Shown one piece after another: positions 49,059-58,968 of a stretch of DNA of 64,000 nucleotides; positions within the stretch are counted from its first letter, which is position 1, and each line of letters starts with the position of its first letter. Where the stretch lies: positions 682,001-746,000 of the forward strand of contig NZ_JAKEVY010000001.1 in assembly GCF_021491375.1 (NCBI RefSeq), given 5' to 3'. Under the pieces are notes generated by a model. That model was given only the letters and a program-made list of their open reading frames with translations. It made no database searches and was not told where the DNA came from. A program made the position numbers and the translations under genes. Source of the DNA: Flavihumibacter fluminis (GTDB lineage: Bacteria; Bacteroidota; Bacteroidia; Chitinophagales; Chitinophagaceae).

Positions 49059-52000
49059 TTACTTTACAATTGTGAAATAGAAAGTGCTTCCTTTCCCAGG
49101 GGCTGAATCTACCCAGATTTTCCCTCCCATTTTCTCCACGATCCGCTTACAAATGGATAGCCCAATACCCGTTCCAGTATACGTTTTTTGCTGATGCAGG
49201 CGTTGAAACACCTGGAAAACCTTATCAGAATAGCGCATATCCAGCCCGATTCCATTGTCTTTTACCTGGATTGTCCAGTTATCACCACTATCTTCCACTC
49301 CTACCTGCACCAGCGGATCCTTTTCTCCCCTGTATTTTAGGGCGTTCCCCAACAGATTCTGCATTAATTGCAGCAATTGTGTATAGTTCGCTCTGGGTAT
49401 GATGGGCAGATGTTCGGTAAGGATGACCGCATTCGATTCTTCTATCTTGGTCTTGAGTAAAATCTGAACATCCCGCATCACCAGGTTAAGGTCAACCGGT
49501 ACGACATCTGCTGAAGTATTTCCAACCCTGGCATAATCCAGTAATCCGTGGATCAGGTCTTTCATCCGGTTGGCACCATCCACAGCAAATTCAATATAGG
49601 TATCCGCTTTTTTATCGAGCTGACCATGGTAACGTTGTTTGAGCAATTGCAAAAAACTGGATACCATCCTTAATGGCTCCTGTAAATCATGCGAAGCAAT
49701 AAATGCAAATCTTTCCAGATCGGCATTGGAGGCGGATAATTCTTCCGCTTTGGCAAGCAGTTCCTGGTTGAGTTCTTCCAGTTTCCGATATGCTTTTCTG
49801 AGTTCGGAAATATTTCGTGCAAAGCAGGCTGCTCCAACTACCTCCTCTTTTTCATTTCGCATGGGAGAAAAAGAAACCATGTAAAACTGCTCATTGATTC
49901 CCGAATCCTGGAAATAAACCTGTTCCGCAGTAAAGGGTTCCCCTAACAGTGAGCGCTCGTAGAGCGGTTTCCATTGCTCAATTATATGATAGGGCAACAC
50001 ATCCGCGAGTATTGGCATTCCTTCTTCAATAGGCACACCTGTGAGTTCCTGATAGCCATCCAAAAATGCATTGTTAGCCACAATCAGTTCCATTCGCGTA
50101 TTGTAAGACCAGATCATATCCCCGGTATTGTTTATCAACGCATCCAGGTTTTGTTGTACCCGCAATATTTCATTCAGGAATTCTTTCCGATGCGTGATAT
50201 CCTGTGTTGCGCCAATCATCCGAATGGCCTTCCCTTCGGCTGTTCGGATTATAAATCCCTTGTCATGCACATATGCCAACTTTCCATCTGCCTTAAGGAA
50301 CCGATACTCATCCTGCCAATAGTTTGTCTGCGGATCCATCAGTACATCACCTCTTCTTTTTAATACGCCTTCAAGGTCTTCCGGATGTACCCGTTTCATC
50401 CAAAAACTACGATCCTTGCTGGCTTCCTCACTATCATAACCAAACAGGTTTTCCAAACCCCGGCCTGTCCGAACGACCTCATTCGTAAGCAGGTTCCAAT
50501 CCCAGATGGCATCATTGGTAGCCCTTGCCACAAGGTTGTAGCGTTCGTTGACTTCCAGTATCTCCAACAGGTATTTTTTTCGCTCCGATATATCGGTATG
50601 AATACCATATACTGCTTCAACATTGCCATCTTCATCCAGTATTGGACCAGCACTTAGGTATAAATCAAGTAATCTGCCATCCTTACCCAATAATTGCACT
50701 TCTCCTGTAAAATAGCCACCCGCCAGTATGGTATCAAACATCTCCCAACCTTGTTCCTTGTTGGCATAAACTAGTGCAGGAGATTCCATATTTTGAAGAT
50801 CATCCGGACTATATCCCATCATTTCCTGCATGGCATGATTGAGGTAACTGCTGTTGGTTGCCGGTGAATAAATCGCTACTCCCTCCTGTGAGCTATCGAG
50901 TACTTTTTTGAATTGTACCAGGTTGCGCTCAGCTTCCTTTAATTCTGAGATATCCTTTCCATAGGCAAACACCACGCCTTCCTCATATACCAACTCAGAA
51001 CTGCTCCAGGCCAACCACTTCCACTCTTCGTTCACGGTTTTGAAACGACATTCAAATCCTTCCATGCGTTGCCCGGCGAATGCGGATTCCAGCACATTCA
51101 ATGCTGCATCCAGGTCTTCCGGATGAACAAAGGATAGAATCGGATTCGATAAAATAAACGCCTCCTCAAAACCAAGCAGCCTGATAAAAGCCGGATTAAC
51201 TTTCTTGAAAAAGCCGTTGGCACTGGCCATACAAAGAGGATCCGGACAATGGGTAAAGAACATACTCAATTCCAGTTCACTCTTCTTGGTTTTGATATCG
51301 ATTCCCATTTTAGAACCCAGCTCCGCGCAAAACTCCAGTAGCTCCTGGTCCGGTTTTCTCAGGTCTGGGTAGTAAAATTGTAAAAGGGTGATTGTATGCT
51401 CCTGGTAAATTACCGGAATGATCAGGGTGCTTACCCCGTGCTGCTCCAGGTCGAGGAAAGCAGGTTCACCCCTTTTCCAATATTCGCCCAGGTAATGCTT
51501 ATTCAGATATAATTCACGGTCCGTAGTCAGCAGTACTCCCCAACTGGCCGTTCGCATTAATTTTAATTGTCCTTCATTCAAAAGCCAGGCATTTCCACTC
51601 CGGGCTTCCAGATATGTTCCTGTTAGTGCCAACACTTTTTCCAAAGCAGCTTCAATATCCTGACTAACCAGTATCGCTTCAGTAATTCTTGCCAATAACC
51701 GATCCTGCTCCTGTCGTTTACGGATACTAGTTATATCCCTTGAAATCCCGACCATTCCAAACACCTCTCCCGCTTCATTTTTCAGTGGAACTTTCGTGGT
51801 AAGGGCAAAACGCAAACCACCGTCTTTTGGAAAAAGCTGCTCTTCTTTGTTAAAAACAGATTGACCAGTTTGTAATACTGTCTGATCATCTTTCCAGAAA
51901 CTGTTAGCCTTTTCTTCTCCCAGTAATTCAATGATAGTCTTTTGTGAAACCGAACCCTCAAGGTCCACACCAAACAGATCAAGCTGTGCCTGGTTACAAA

Positions 52001-53609
52001 TGAGATGTTTGCCTTCCTGATCTTTGACAAATATATAATCCGGAATATTGTCAATAATGGCTCTGAGTCGATTCCGCTCTTCCTGCAGTCGCTTTTCTGC
52101 TTCTTTGACTGAACTTATATCCGTCATTGCACCAATCATTCGCAAGGGCGCCCCACTCTCATAACGGATCAAAAATCCTTTGTCCTGGACATAAGCATAT
52201 TCCCCGTTTGCCTTTTTGAACCGGTATTCACCAATCCAGGTATCCAGACTTCTATCGGCAAGTACTTCGTCCAATCTGGATAAAACACGCTGTTTATCCT
52301 CCGGGTGGATCAGTTCTTCCCACAGGCCAGGATCAACAGAATTTCCCTGGTGATTGTATCCAAACAGTTTATGAAAACCGTCTCCCCAATAAAGATGATT
52401 GTTTTTCAAATCCCAATCCCAGATTGCATCTGAGGTGGCCTTATTTACCAGCTCCAAACGTTCATTTGAAATACGAATGGCTTCTGTTCGGTTAACCTCC
52501 TCCGTTATATCCTGTGCGGTTCCTTTAAATTTCAGAACCTGGCCGTTTGCATCCAGTTCAAATGCACCACGCTCCCGGATATATTTTATAGTGCCATCCT
52601 CAAGCAATATCCGGTGAACGGCATCCAGCATTTTTGCTTCCCTTATGCATTGTTCATTCAAGGCTTTAAAGGATTCCCTGTCATCAGGATGAATGGTGGA
52701 ATAAAAATATTCCAATGTTGGCTTTTCAATTGGATTAAGTCCCCATATAGAATAGGTTTCAGCGGACCAGCTCATTGCCTGCAGTTGCATATCAAACTCC
52801 CAATAACCAAGATGTGCCAGATTCTGCGCTTCAGCCAGTACCGTATTTATTCGCAATAATTCATCCTGCTGCTTTTTTCGATCCGTTATGTCCCGAAACA
52901 CATCTACTACCCCCCTGACCTCCGGGTCCTTCAGCAGATTAATCATATTACCTTCCAGCCACCGCCAATCTCCGTTTTTATGTTTGACTCTGGCATCCGC
53001 TCCTTTAACCAATTCTCCCGGAGAGGACAACATTTGCATCCACGCTTCCTTGACTTGATCCTGATCCTCTGGATGTAACAATTCAAACAAATTCAACTGT
53101 CTGCATTCCAGTTCTGAATAACCCAGCAATTTGGTGACATTGGGGCTGACATAAAGAACACTGCCATCCTCACCCAGCAAGCCAACGGCATCCATGCCGG
53201 TTTCAAGGAGCGTCTGCAGGGTTCGCTCTCTAAGTAAATCGGCCTTTTTTTCGATAGCCTGGTGTTGCACTACTACCAGCAAAAAATCCAGCTCTTGTAT
53301 GAGAGATAGCTCCATCCTGCCTGTATATTCCAGTTCCCCGACTTTGAATCGTTTATTTTGAACGGTCAGTTCAGGATGTTCAGGAGTAAGTAACGGCATG
53401 GCTGCTTCCAGCTCAATTACCCAAAGCGGGTGGAGAAACTCACGGATATGCATACCCGCTTCTACTTTTTCAGTAGTTATGAAAACAGAAGATTGCGGAG
53501 AACAATCAGCCAACCTGCATTGTCGGTCAATTACCAGGTAGTCAATTTTCAGTTGCCGCAATATGGCAGCCTGTACCTGGGTTTGAAGTGAACTAGGCGG
53601 AGGATTCAA
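49059..53609 (-). CDS. Cytoplasmic histidine kinase with eight PAS domains and one GAF domain
   Basis: A 1516-residue soluble kinase. A degenerate N-terminal sensor segment (about 1-120) is followed by four PAS domains, a GAF domain (near 640-800), four more PAS domains, then HisKA with phospho-His in SHDLQEPLR and an HATPase domain with NLLGNALKY, DNGIGLD and GTGIGLSICKR. No transmembrane helix or receiver is present. PAS domains 3 and 7 are alike (DAIWDWDL/DAIWDWNL, AYVQDKGF/AYVHDKGF, RMIGA), suggesting internal duplication. The start is TTG at 53609, as no upstream ATG is in frame. Its partner is the response regulator just downstream. Confidence 0.92.
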   Translation of the reverse strand: MNPPPSSLQTQVQAAILRQLKIDYLVIDRQCRLADCSPQSSVFITTEKVEAGMHIREFLHPLWVIELEAAMPLLTPEHPELTVQNKRFKVGELEYTGRMELSLIQELDFLLVVVQHQAIEKKADLLRERTLQTLLETGMDAVGLLGEDGSVLYVSPNVTKLLGYSELECRQLNLFELLHPEDQDQVKEAWMQMLSSPGELVKGADARVKHKNGDWRWLEGNMINLLKDPEVRGVVDVFRDITDRKKQQDELLRINTVLAEAQNLAHLGYWEFDMQLQAMSWSAETYSIWGLNPIEKPTLEYFYSTIHPDDRESFKALNEQCIREAKMLDAVHRILLEDGTIKYIRERGAFELDANGQVLKFKGTAQDITEEVNRTEAIRISNERLELVNKATSDAIWDWDLKNNHLYWGDGFHKLFGYNHQGNSVDPGLWEELIHPEDKQRVLSRLDEVLADRSLDTWIGEYRFKKANGEYAYVQDKGFLIRYESGAPLRMIGAMTDISSVKEAEKRLQEERNRLRAIIDNIPDYIFVKDQEGKHLICNQAQLDLFGVDLEGSVSQKTIIELLGEEKANSFWKDDQTVLQTGQSVFNKEEQLFPKDGGLRFALTTKVPLKNEAGEVFGMVGISRDITSIRKRQEQDRLLARITEAILVSQDIEAALEKVLALTGTYLEARSGNAWLLNEGQLKLMRTASWGVLLTTDRELYLNKHYLGEYWKRGEPAFLDLEQHGVSTLIIPVIYQEHTITLLQFYYPDLRKPDQELLEFCAELGSKMGIDIKTKKSELELSMFFTHCPDPLCMASANGFFKKVNPAFIRLLGFEEAFILSNPILSFVHPEDLDAALNVLESAFAGQRMEGFECRFKTVNEEWKWLAWSSSELVYEEGVVFAYGKDISELKEAERNLVQFKKVLDSSQEGVAIYSPATNSSYLNHAMQEMMGYSPDDLQNMESPALVYANKEQGWEMFDTILAGGYFTGEVQLLGKDGRLLDLYLSAGPILDEDGNVEAVYGIHTDISERKKYLLEILEVNERYNLVARATNDAIWDWNLLTNEVVRTGRGLENLFGYDSEEASKDRSFWMKRVHPEDLEGVLKRRGDVLMDPQTNYWQDEYRFLKADGKLAYVHDKGFIIRTAEGKAIRMIGATQDITHRKEFLNEILRVQQNLDALINNTGDMIWSYNTRMELIVANNAFLDGYQELTGVPIEEGMPILADVLPYHIIEQWKPLYERSLLGEPFTAEQVYFQDSGINEQFYMVSFSPMRNEKEEVVGAACFARNISELRKAYRKLEELNQELLAKAEELSASNADLERFAFIASHDLQEPLRMVSSFLQLLKQRYHGQLDKKADTYIEFAVDGANRMKDLIHGLLDYARVGNTSADVVPVDLNLVMRDVQILLKTKIEESNAVILTEHLPIIPRANYTQLLQLMQNLLGNALKYRGEKDPLVQVGVEDSGDNWTIQVKDNGIGLDMRYSDKVFQVFQRLHQQKTYTGTGIGLSICKRIVEKMGGKIWVDSAPGKGSTFYFTIVK

Positions 53610-53736
53610 GGCTATAGGTTAATATCAGAGAAAACTAGCGATTTACCGCGTATTCTACTGTAGAAATTTAACGAAATACCGGTCTGCACAATAAAATCAG
53701 CTTTCCGGGGTTATAATAAATACTAAAAATCCGTAT

Positions 53737-53943
53737 ATGAAAAGTTTCCGTACCCTGCTGATCGCAGCGATCCGGCATGTCCTGCTGGTATGGGGAATCG
53801 CCCTCGCCTGCCTCACCTATTTTTCCAACAAACCCGCTGATCAACGACTGGGCTGGTATATTGCCGCCGCCGCGCTGATACTGTTCCACGCATTGGTGCG
53901 GGTTCGACAAACCAGACTACAGGCCCGTTTAGCGGCTTCCTAA
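53737..53943 (+). CDS. Small two-helix membrane protein
   Basis: A 68-residue protein with two hydrophobic segments (about 5-27 and 38-55) and a basic C-terminal tail (VRVRQTRLQARL). No family recognised. An overlapping frame on the other strand is less plausible because this one begins with a clean ATG after an AT-rich leader and has membrane-protein composition. Its 3' end overlaps the convergent arylesterase gene by 15 bp. Confidence 0.62.
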   Translation: MKSFRTLLIAAIRHVLLVWGIALACLTYFSNKPADQRLGWYIAAAALILFHALVRVRQTRLQARLAAS

Positions 53944-54606
53944 CAAGGGCTGCAAATACTTCCAAATGCTGTTGGCCACCATTTGGTGGCCTTCTGCTGT
54001 TGGATGTATACCATCCGCCAGGTTAAGGGATCGTTCACCAGCCACCCCGTCCAGCAAAAACGGTATGAGCGTGGCATTATTGGTCTTTGCCAACTCGGGG
54101 AATATGGATTGGAAATCTTTTGCATATTCCGGGCCCATATTCGGTGGCACCATCATCCCGGCCACCACCAGTTTCACCTCCGGATTGGCGGCTTTCACTT
54201 TGTCCAGTATGCCCTGCAGGTTTTTCCTGGTTTCCGCTACCGGTATGCCTCTAAGTCCGTCATTTGCTCCCAGTTCCAATACAAATATGTCGGGCTTTTG
54301 CTGCAAAATCCAGTCGATACGGGTCAATCCCCCGGCCGATGTTTCCCCGCTCAGTCCGGCATTGATCACCTCATATCCCAGTTCCAGAGAGTCAATTTTT
54401 ACCTGGGTTCGGGCTGGAAAAGCTTCTTCCGGATCCAATCCAAATCCCGCCGTCAGACTATTCCCAAAAAAGACCAGTTTCTTATCCGCAAGCTTTTTAT
54501 TGGTTGCAGCCACTTCCTGTTGTGCTTCCTTTTTTTGCGATCCACTTCCACAAGCCATCCATCCCGATGCCAGCAGGATTAATCCCCATATTCTCAACCT
54601 TGACAT
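53929..54606 (-). CDS. tesA: TesA-like SGNH arylesterase, lipoprotein
   Basis: A 225-residue lipoprotein (lipobox ASGWMAC, Cys about 17). SGNH blocks are FFGNSLTAGFGL (Ser in block I; Asn replaces the usual Asp of GDSL), GLSGETSAGG, GANDGLRG and DGIHPTAEGH. It hydrolyses aryl or acyl esters and thioesters in the periplasm. I choose the ATG at 54606 because AAGG lies just upstream and the signal peptide begins there. It is divergent from an ABC ATPase/FtsX-type permease pair, the tesA-ybbA-ybbP arrangement known in enterobacteria. Confidence 0.88.
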   Translation of the reverse strand: MSRLRIWGLILLASGWMACGSGSQKKEAQQEVAATNKKLADKKLVFFGNSLTAGFGLDPEEAFPARTQVKIDSLELGYEVINAGLSGETSAGGLTRIDWILQQKPDIFVLELGANDGLRGIPVAETRKNLQGILDKVKAANPEVKLVVAGMMVPPNMGPEYAKDFQSIFPELAKTNNATLIPFLLDGVAGERSLNLADGIHPTAEGHQMVANSIWKYLQPLLGSR

Positions 54607-54648
54607 ATTTACCTTGTTATTCGCCATATAAAACAGTTATTTTACCAA

Positions 54649-55359
54649 ATGAGTTTGACAACATCCCCTATACTGGAAGCAGTTGGCCTTTCCAAAACCT
54701 ATCCTTCCGCCAACCAACAACTCCAGGTGCTACAAGATATTAGTTTTTCCATTCAACCCGGCGAAACGGTTTCTGTCGTCGGTCCATCCGGCTCCGGCAA
54801 AACCACCCTGCTGGGCCTATGTGCAGGGCTTGACCGGGCCAGTTCCGGGTATGTAGCACTCAATGGGATCCGGTTACAGGACCAGTCGGAAGATGCGCTG
54901 GCCGGTATTCGTAACAAATACATTGGGTTTGTTTTCCAGAATTTTCAGCTCCTGCCCACCCTTACCGCACTCGAAAATGTGATGGTACCCATGGAATTGA
55001 AAAAAGAAAAGGATATCCGGTCGCGTGCACTGGAGTTACTGGACCAGGTGGGACTCGCCTCCCGCAGCCACCACTACCCATCCCAACTTTCCGGAGGGGA
55101 ACAACAGCGGGTTTCCATTGCCAGGGCATTTGCCAATCAGCCTAAAATTCTTTTTGCAGACGAGCCTACCGGCAACCTCGATGCTGAAACTTCCGAAAAA
55201 GTGGAATCCCTGCTGTTCAATCTGAATAAAGCGGCAGGTACCACCCTGGTAATGGTGACCCACGACCTTGAACTGGCTGCCAAAACCGGAAGGATCATCA
55301 AACTCAAAGGCGGTAAACTGGTTTCAGACGAAAGCAACAGGGAGGTAGTTACATCATGA
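54649..55359 (+). CDS. YbbA-like ABC transporter ATPase
   Basis: A 236-residue ATPase of the LolD/MacB type: Walker A GPSGSGKTT (near 44-52), signature LSGGEQQR, Walker B ILFADEP, and the H-loop VTHD. It powers the FtsX-type permease encoded by the next gene, overlapping by four bases. It is divergent from the tesA-like gene. Such trios are thought to act on envelope lipids or toxic compounds, but the exact substrate is unknown. Confidence 0.92.
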   Translation: MSLTTSPILEAVGLSKTYPSANQQLQVLQDISFSIQPGETVSVVGPSGSGKTTLLGLCAGLDRASSGYVALNGIRLQDQSEDALAGIRNKYIGFVFQNFQLLPTLTALENVMVPMELKKEKDIRSRALELLDQVGLASRSHHYPSQLSGGEQQRVSIARAFANQPKILFADEPTGNLDAETSEKVESLLFNLNKAAGTTLVMVTHDLELAAKTGRIIKLKGGKLVSDESNREVVTS

Positions 55360-57887
55360 ATACTGCCTGGATTTTTCAAATGGCCTGGCGCGATAGCCGC
55401 CGCAACCGCTCAAGGTTACTGCTCTTCATATCCTCCATCATCCTGGGCATTGCTGCGCTGGTGGCGATTTACGGTTTAGGGTATACGTTAGAACGCGATA
55501 TCGATTCACAGGCGAAAACATTGATTGGCGCCGATCTTGCCCTGGATGCCAACCAGCCGCCCGATGCAACTGTTCAGCAATTGATAGATTCGCTCGGAAA
55601 AACCGGCACAGCCGCCTCCGAAAACAATTTTGCCTCCATGATTTATTTCACCAAATCAGGAGGTACACGGCTCGCACAGGTTCGCGCCGTGAGTGCAGGC
55701 TTTCCCTTTTACGGGGCTATCGAAACCCGGCCTGCCAATGCCTACCAACGTTTTGCCAGGCAGGAAGGTGCAATGGTAGAACGTACCCTGCTGCTTCAAT
55801 TCAATGCCCAACCGGGAGATTCCATCCGGGTTGGTGAAAAGACCTTCCTGATCCTTGGAGAAATTTTACAATCGCCCGGAAAAACCGGCTTCTCGGCTGC
55901 TGTGGCTCCCGCTGTATGGATTCCAAAGCAGGACCTCGATGCCACCGGCCTGCTCCAGAAAGGCAGCCGAATCAATTACCTCTACTATTTTAAGTTCAAA
56001 TCCGATAAGGTAGTAGAAGAAGTACTACCCCGCATCGAAACAAGGCTGGAAGATGCCGGATGGGATATTGAAACTGTTGAAAGCCGAAAACGCAATACCG
56101 GCAGGGCTTTCGAAGATCTGAATGAATTTCTTAAGCTGGTGAGTTTTATCGCCTTACTGCTTGGCTGCATAGGCGTTGCCAGTGCTATTCATATCTATGT
56201 GAAAGAAAAAATCAGTTCGATCGCCATTCTTAAATGCATGGGCGCCACCAATCGCCAGGCCTTCCTGATTTTCCTGGTGCAAATGCTGGTGATCGGTTTT
56301 ATAGGAAGCATCCTGGGTGCTATCCTTGGTACCGTTATCCAGTTCCTGCTTCCTTCTGTGTTCAAAGATTTTCTGCCAATCGAAATTTCGATGCAGGTTT
56401 CCTGGAAAGCAATTGGGCAGGGTATACTGGTAGGACTCCTGGTATCACTTCTCTTTGCTCTGTGGCCATTATTGAGTGTTCGGAAAGTATCGCCGTTAAA
56501 TACCCTTCGGGTAACGGTTACGCATAATCGCTGGTGGCAGGATCCCTGGCGTTTACTGGTTAGCGTTGGGATGCTGGTTTTCATTTTTGGCTTCAGCTGG
56601 CTGCAAATCGGAACAGCCGGAGCTGCTGCTGGTTTCACCCTGGGAGTGATTCTTTCATTTCTTTTATTATCCGGAGCTGCCTGGTTGCTGATATACGGAA
56701 TCAGGCGATTTTTTCCGAGCCGGCTTGCTTATGTATGGCGACAAGGATTTGCGAACCTATTTCGACCCAATAACCAGACCGTGATCCTGGTTGTGGCAAT
56801 CGGATTAGGCTCCAGTTTCATTGCCCTCCTTTTTTATATCCAGGAAGTGCTGACTGGCAAGGTTCAGATGGCTGCCAGCGAAAATCAGCCCAACCTGGTG
56901 GTGTTTGATATTCAGCCGGCACAGAAAGATTCGCTTTTCCAGCTTACCCGGGAATTCCAGCTGCCGGTGATCCAGGACGTACCGATTATCACCATGCGCT
57001 TGTCGGAAATCAAAGGATACAGTGCAGCTGACCTGAAAGCCGATACTACCATCGATATTCCAAGAAGAGCATTTGACGGAGAGATACGTGCTACCTACCG
57101 CGATAGCCTCACCGAAGCGGAAACAATTGTGCAAGGGAAATTGCAGGATTCGGCAAGGTCTATGAATGAGATCCTGATCTCTATCGAGGAAGGTTATGCG
57201 AAACGACTAAAAGTAACATTAGGGGATGAACTGGTTTTTAATGTGCAGGGAGCCCCGATCCGTACCAAAGTGGGCAGCCTTCGGCAGGTCGATTGGAACC
57301 GGGTACAAACAAATTTCAGAGTCATCTTTCCGAAAGGAGTGCTGGAACAGGCACCCAAATTTCATGTACTGGTAACGCGGGTACCATCTGCCGATTATTC
57401 GGCCAGGTACCAGCGTGCTCTGGTCGAAAATTTTCCAACTGTATCAGTAATCGATCTCAATCTCATCCTGACAGTAGTGGACGATATACTGGATAAGATC
57501 CGTTTTGTCATTCAATTCATCGGAGGGTTCAGTATTGTGACCGGCATCATTGTGCTGATTGCATCCATCCTGATCAGTAAATACCAGCGCATGCAGGAAA
57601 CGGTTTTACTCAGAACACTGGGAGCAACCAGCAAACAGGTATTTGCGATCACTGCCCTGGAGTATTTTTTCCTAGGAGCTCTGGCCGCTTTCACCGGCAT
57701 TGTGCTGGCCCTAATTGGAGCAGCATTGCTGGCGCGATTTAGTTTCGATGCTACCTTCATTCCACCACTGGCACCTACCCTGCTGATCTTTGTTGCCATC
57801 ACCGGATTAACCGTACTGATCGGACTCCTGAACAGCAGAACTGTTTTAAAAGCGCCTCCTTTATCGATTCTGAATAGTGGAAGTTAG
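55356..57887 (+). CDS. YbbP-like FtsX-family ABC permease
   Basis: An 843-residue membrane protein with two FtsX units. Helices lie at about 20-42, 260-285, 310-340, 355-385, 405-430, 440-465, 495-515, and three more near the C-terminus (720-835). Two large periplasmic loops are between them. It is the permease partner of the upstream ATPase; the genes overlap by four bases. By analogy to YbbP/LolCDE it may extrude lipids or couple ATP hydrolysis to periplasmic work. Confidence 0.9.
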   Translation: MNTAWIFQMAWRDSRRNRSRLLLFISSIILGIAALVAIYGLGYTLERDIDSQAKTLIGADLALDANQPPDATVQQLIDSLGKTGTAASENNFASMIYFTKSGGTRLAQVRAVSAGFPFYGAIETRPANAYQRFARQEGAMVERTLLLQFNAQPGDSIRVGEKTFLILGEILQSPGKTGFSAAVAPAVWIPKQDLDATGLLQKGSRINYLYYFKFKSDKVVEEVLPRIETRLEDAGWDIETVESRKRNTGRAFEDLNEFLKLVSFIALLLGCIGVASAIHIYVKEKISSIAILKCMGATNRQAFLIFLVQMLVIGFIGSILGAILGTVIQFLLPSVFKDFLPIEISMQVSWKAIGQGILVGLLVSLLFALWPLLSVRKVSPLNTLRVTVTHNRWWQDPWRLLVSVGMLVFIFGFSWLQIGTAGAAAGFTLGVILSFLLLSGAAWLLIYGIRRFFPSRLAYVWRQGFANLFRPNNQTVILVVAIGLGSSFIALLFYIQEVLTGKVQMAASENQPNLVVFDIQPAQKDSLFQLTREFQLPVIQDVPIITMRLSEIKGYSAADLKADTTIDIPRRAFDGEIRATYRDSLTEAETIVQGKLQDSARSMNEILISIEEGYAKRLKVTLGDELVFNVQGAPIRTKVGSLRQVDWNRVQTNFRVIFPKGVLEQAPKFHVLVTRVPSADYSARYQRALVENFPTVSVIDLNLILTVVDDILDKIRFVIQFIGGFSIVTGIIVLIASILISKYQRMQETVLLRTLGATSKQVFAITALEYFFLGALAAFTGIVLALIGAALLARFSFDATFIPPLAPTLLIFVAITGLTVLIGLLNSRTVLKAPPLSILNSGS

Positions 57888-57925
57888 GCAGCCCGCTTTG
57901 TAGTATCTTGCAGAAAAACCGACGA

Positions 57926-58966
57926 ATGTCGAAGGAAGTTATCGTAATCAAACTGGGAACTGCCGTAATCAGCAAGGCCGATGGAACCATAGATACTGCT
58001 ATTATTAAAAAAGTGGCGGGAGAAATTGCAGCATTGAGCAAGCGTTATAATATCGTTCTGGTTTCCAGCGGCGCCGTTGGAAGTGGTAAGAAATACCTGA
58101 AAGCTTACAAGGGCAGTTTACTGGAAAGAAAGGCTGCTGCTGCTGTGGGCAACCCGATACTGATACAACTCTATCACAAATATTTTCAACAACATTCCAT
58201 CAATGTTGCACAGGCTCTTTGTGAACGCGTACACTTTTCCAATCGCGTACAATTCCTGCAACTAAAACAAACCTTTGCTACTTTTTGGGAGAATAATATC
58301 ATACCAATCGTAAATGAAAACGACCTGGTAAGCAATGTTGAGATCAAATTTTCCGATAATGATGAACTGGCCACGCTGATCGCGATTGGGTTTGATGCCA
58401 GTCACCTGATCTTATGTACCTCTACCGGTGGCGTGTTAGACGATCAGAAAAAAATCATTCCACTGGTTGAAAAGGTTGACGGATCCGTCATGAAGTTTAT
58501 CACCAAAGACAAAAGCGGTCCGGGTTTAGGAGGCATGTTATCCAAACTCACGTTTACCCGCCTGGCTTCCTCTCTTGGCATTGAAGTAACGATTGGAGGC
58601 TTAAAAGGTAAGCAGCCACTTCAGGATGCACTCGCCAGAAAAAATGGAACCAGTTTTCTGGCAAAAAAATCAAATCTGCGGGCCAGGCAAAAATGGCTGG
58701 CAAGCGGTTCGATTACACTAGGCAAAATCACGGTAGATAAAGGAGCGGCCAAGGCATTGTTAAACCGGAAAAGTTTGCTCACCATTGGCATCGCTAAAGT
58801 GGAAGGGAAATTCCTGGAAGGAGAAGTTATTCAATTGATGGAAGAGGATAACACCATTTTAGGTGTAGCCAAAGCGAAACTGGATGCAGCCTCCATGGAA
58901 GCACATCGTGCCAGCAAAAATGTAATTGCAGCACATGCGGATGACATTGTACTATTCAACGACTAA
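57926..58966 (+). CDS. proB: Glutamate 5-kinase
   Basis: A 346-residue amino acid kinase catalysing the first step of proline synthesis. It shows VIVIKLGTAVISK (5-17), LVSSGAVGSGKKY, NENDLVSNVEIKFSDND with the substrate residues, and GPGLGGMLSKLT. A PUA-like C-terminal part covers about 265-345 (KGAAKALLNRKSL, then GEVIQLM). The start is the ATG at 57926; an upstream TTG would add six residues. It is followed after two bases by proA. Confidence 0.95.
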   Translation: MSKEVIVIKLGTAVISKADGTIDTAIIKKVAGEIAALSKRYNIVLVSSGAVGSGKKYLKAYKGSLLERKAAAAVGNPILIQLYHKYFQQHSINVAQALCERVHFSNRVQFLQLKQTFATFWENNIIPIVNENDLVSNVEIKFSDNDELATLIAIGFDASHLILCTSTGGVLDDQKKIIPLVEKVDGSVMKFITKDKSGPGLGGMLSKLTFTRLASSLGIEVTIGGLKGKQPLQDALARKNGTSFLAKKSNLRARQKWLASGSITLGKITVDKGAAKALLNRKSLLTIGIAKVEGKFLEGEVIQLMEEDNTILGVAKAKLDAASMEAHRASKNVIAAHADDIVLFND

Positions 58967-58968
58967 TC

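Noticed and set aside
53668-53910. An 80-codon minus-strand frame between the kinase and the esterase
   Set aside because: Overlaps the better supported two-helix membrane protein on the plus strand; composition is that of an antisense frame.
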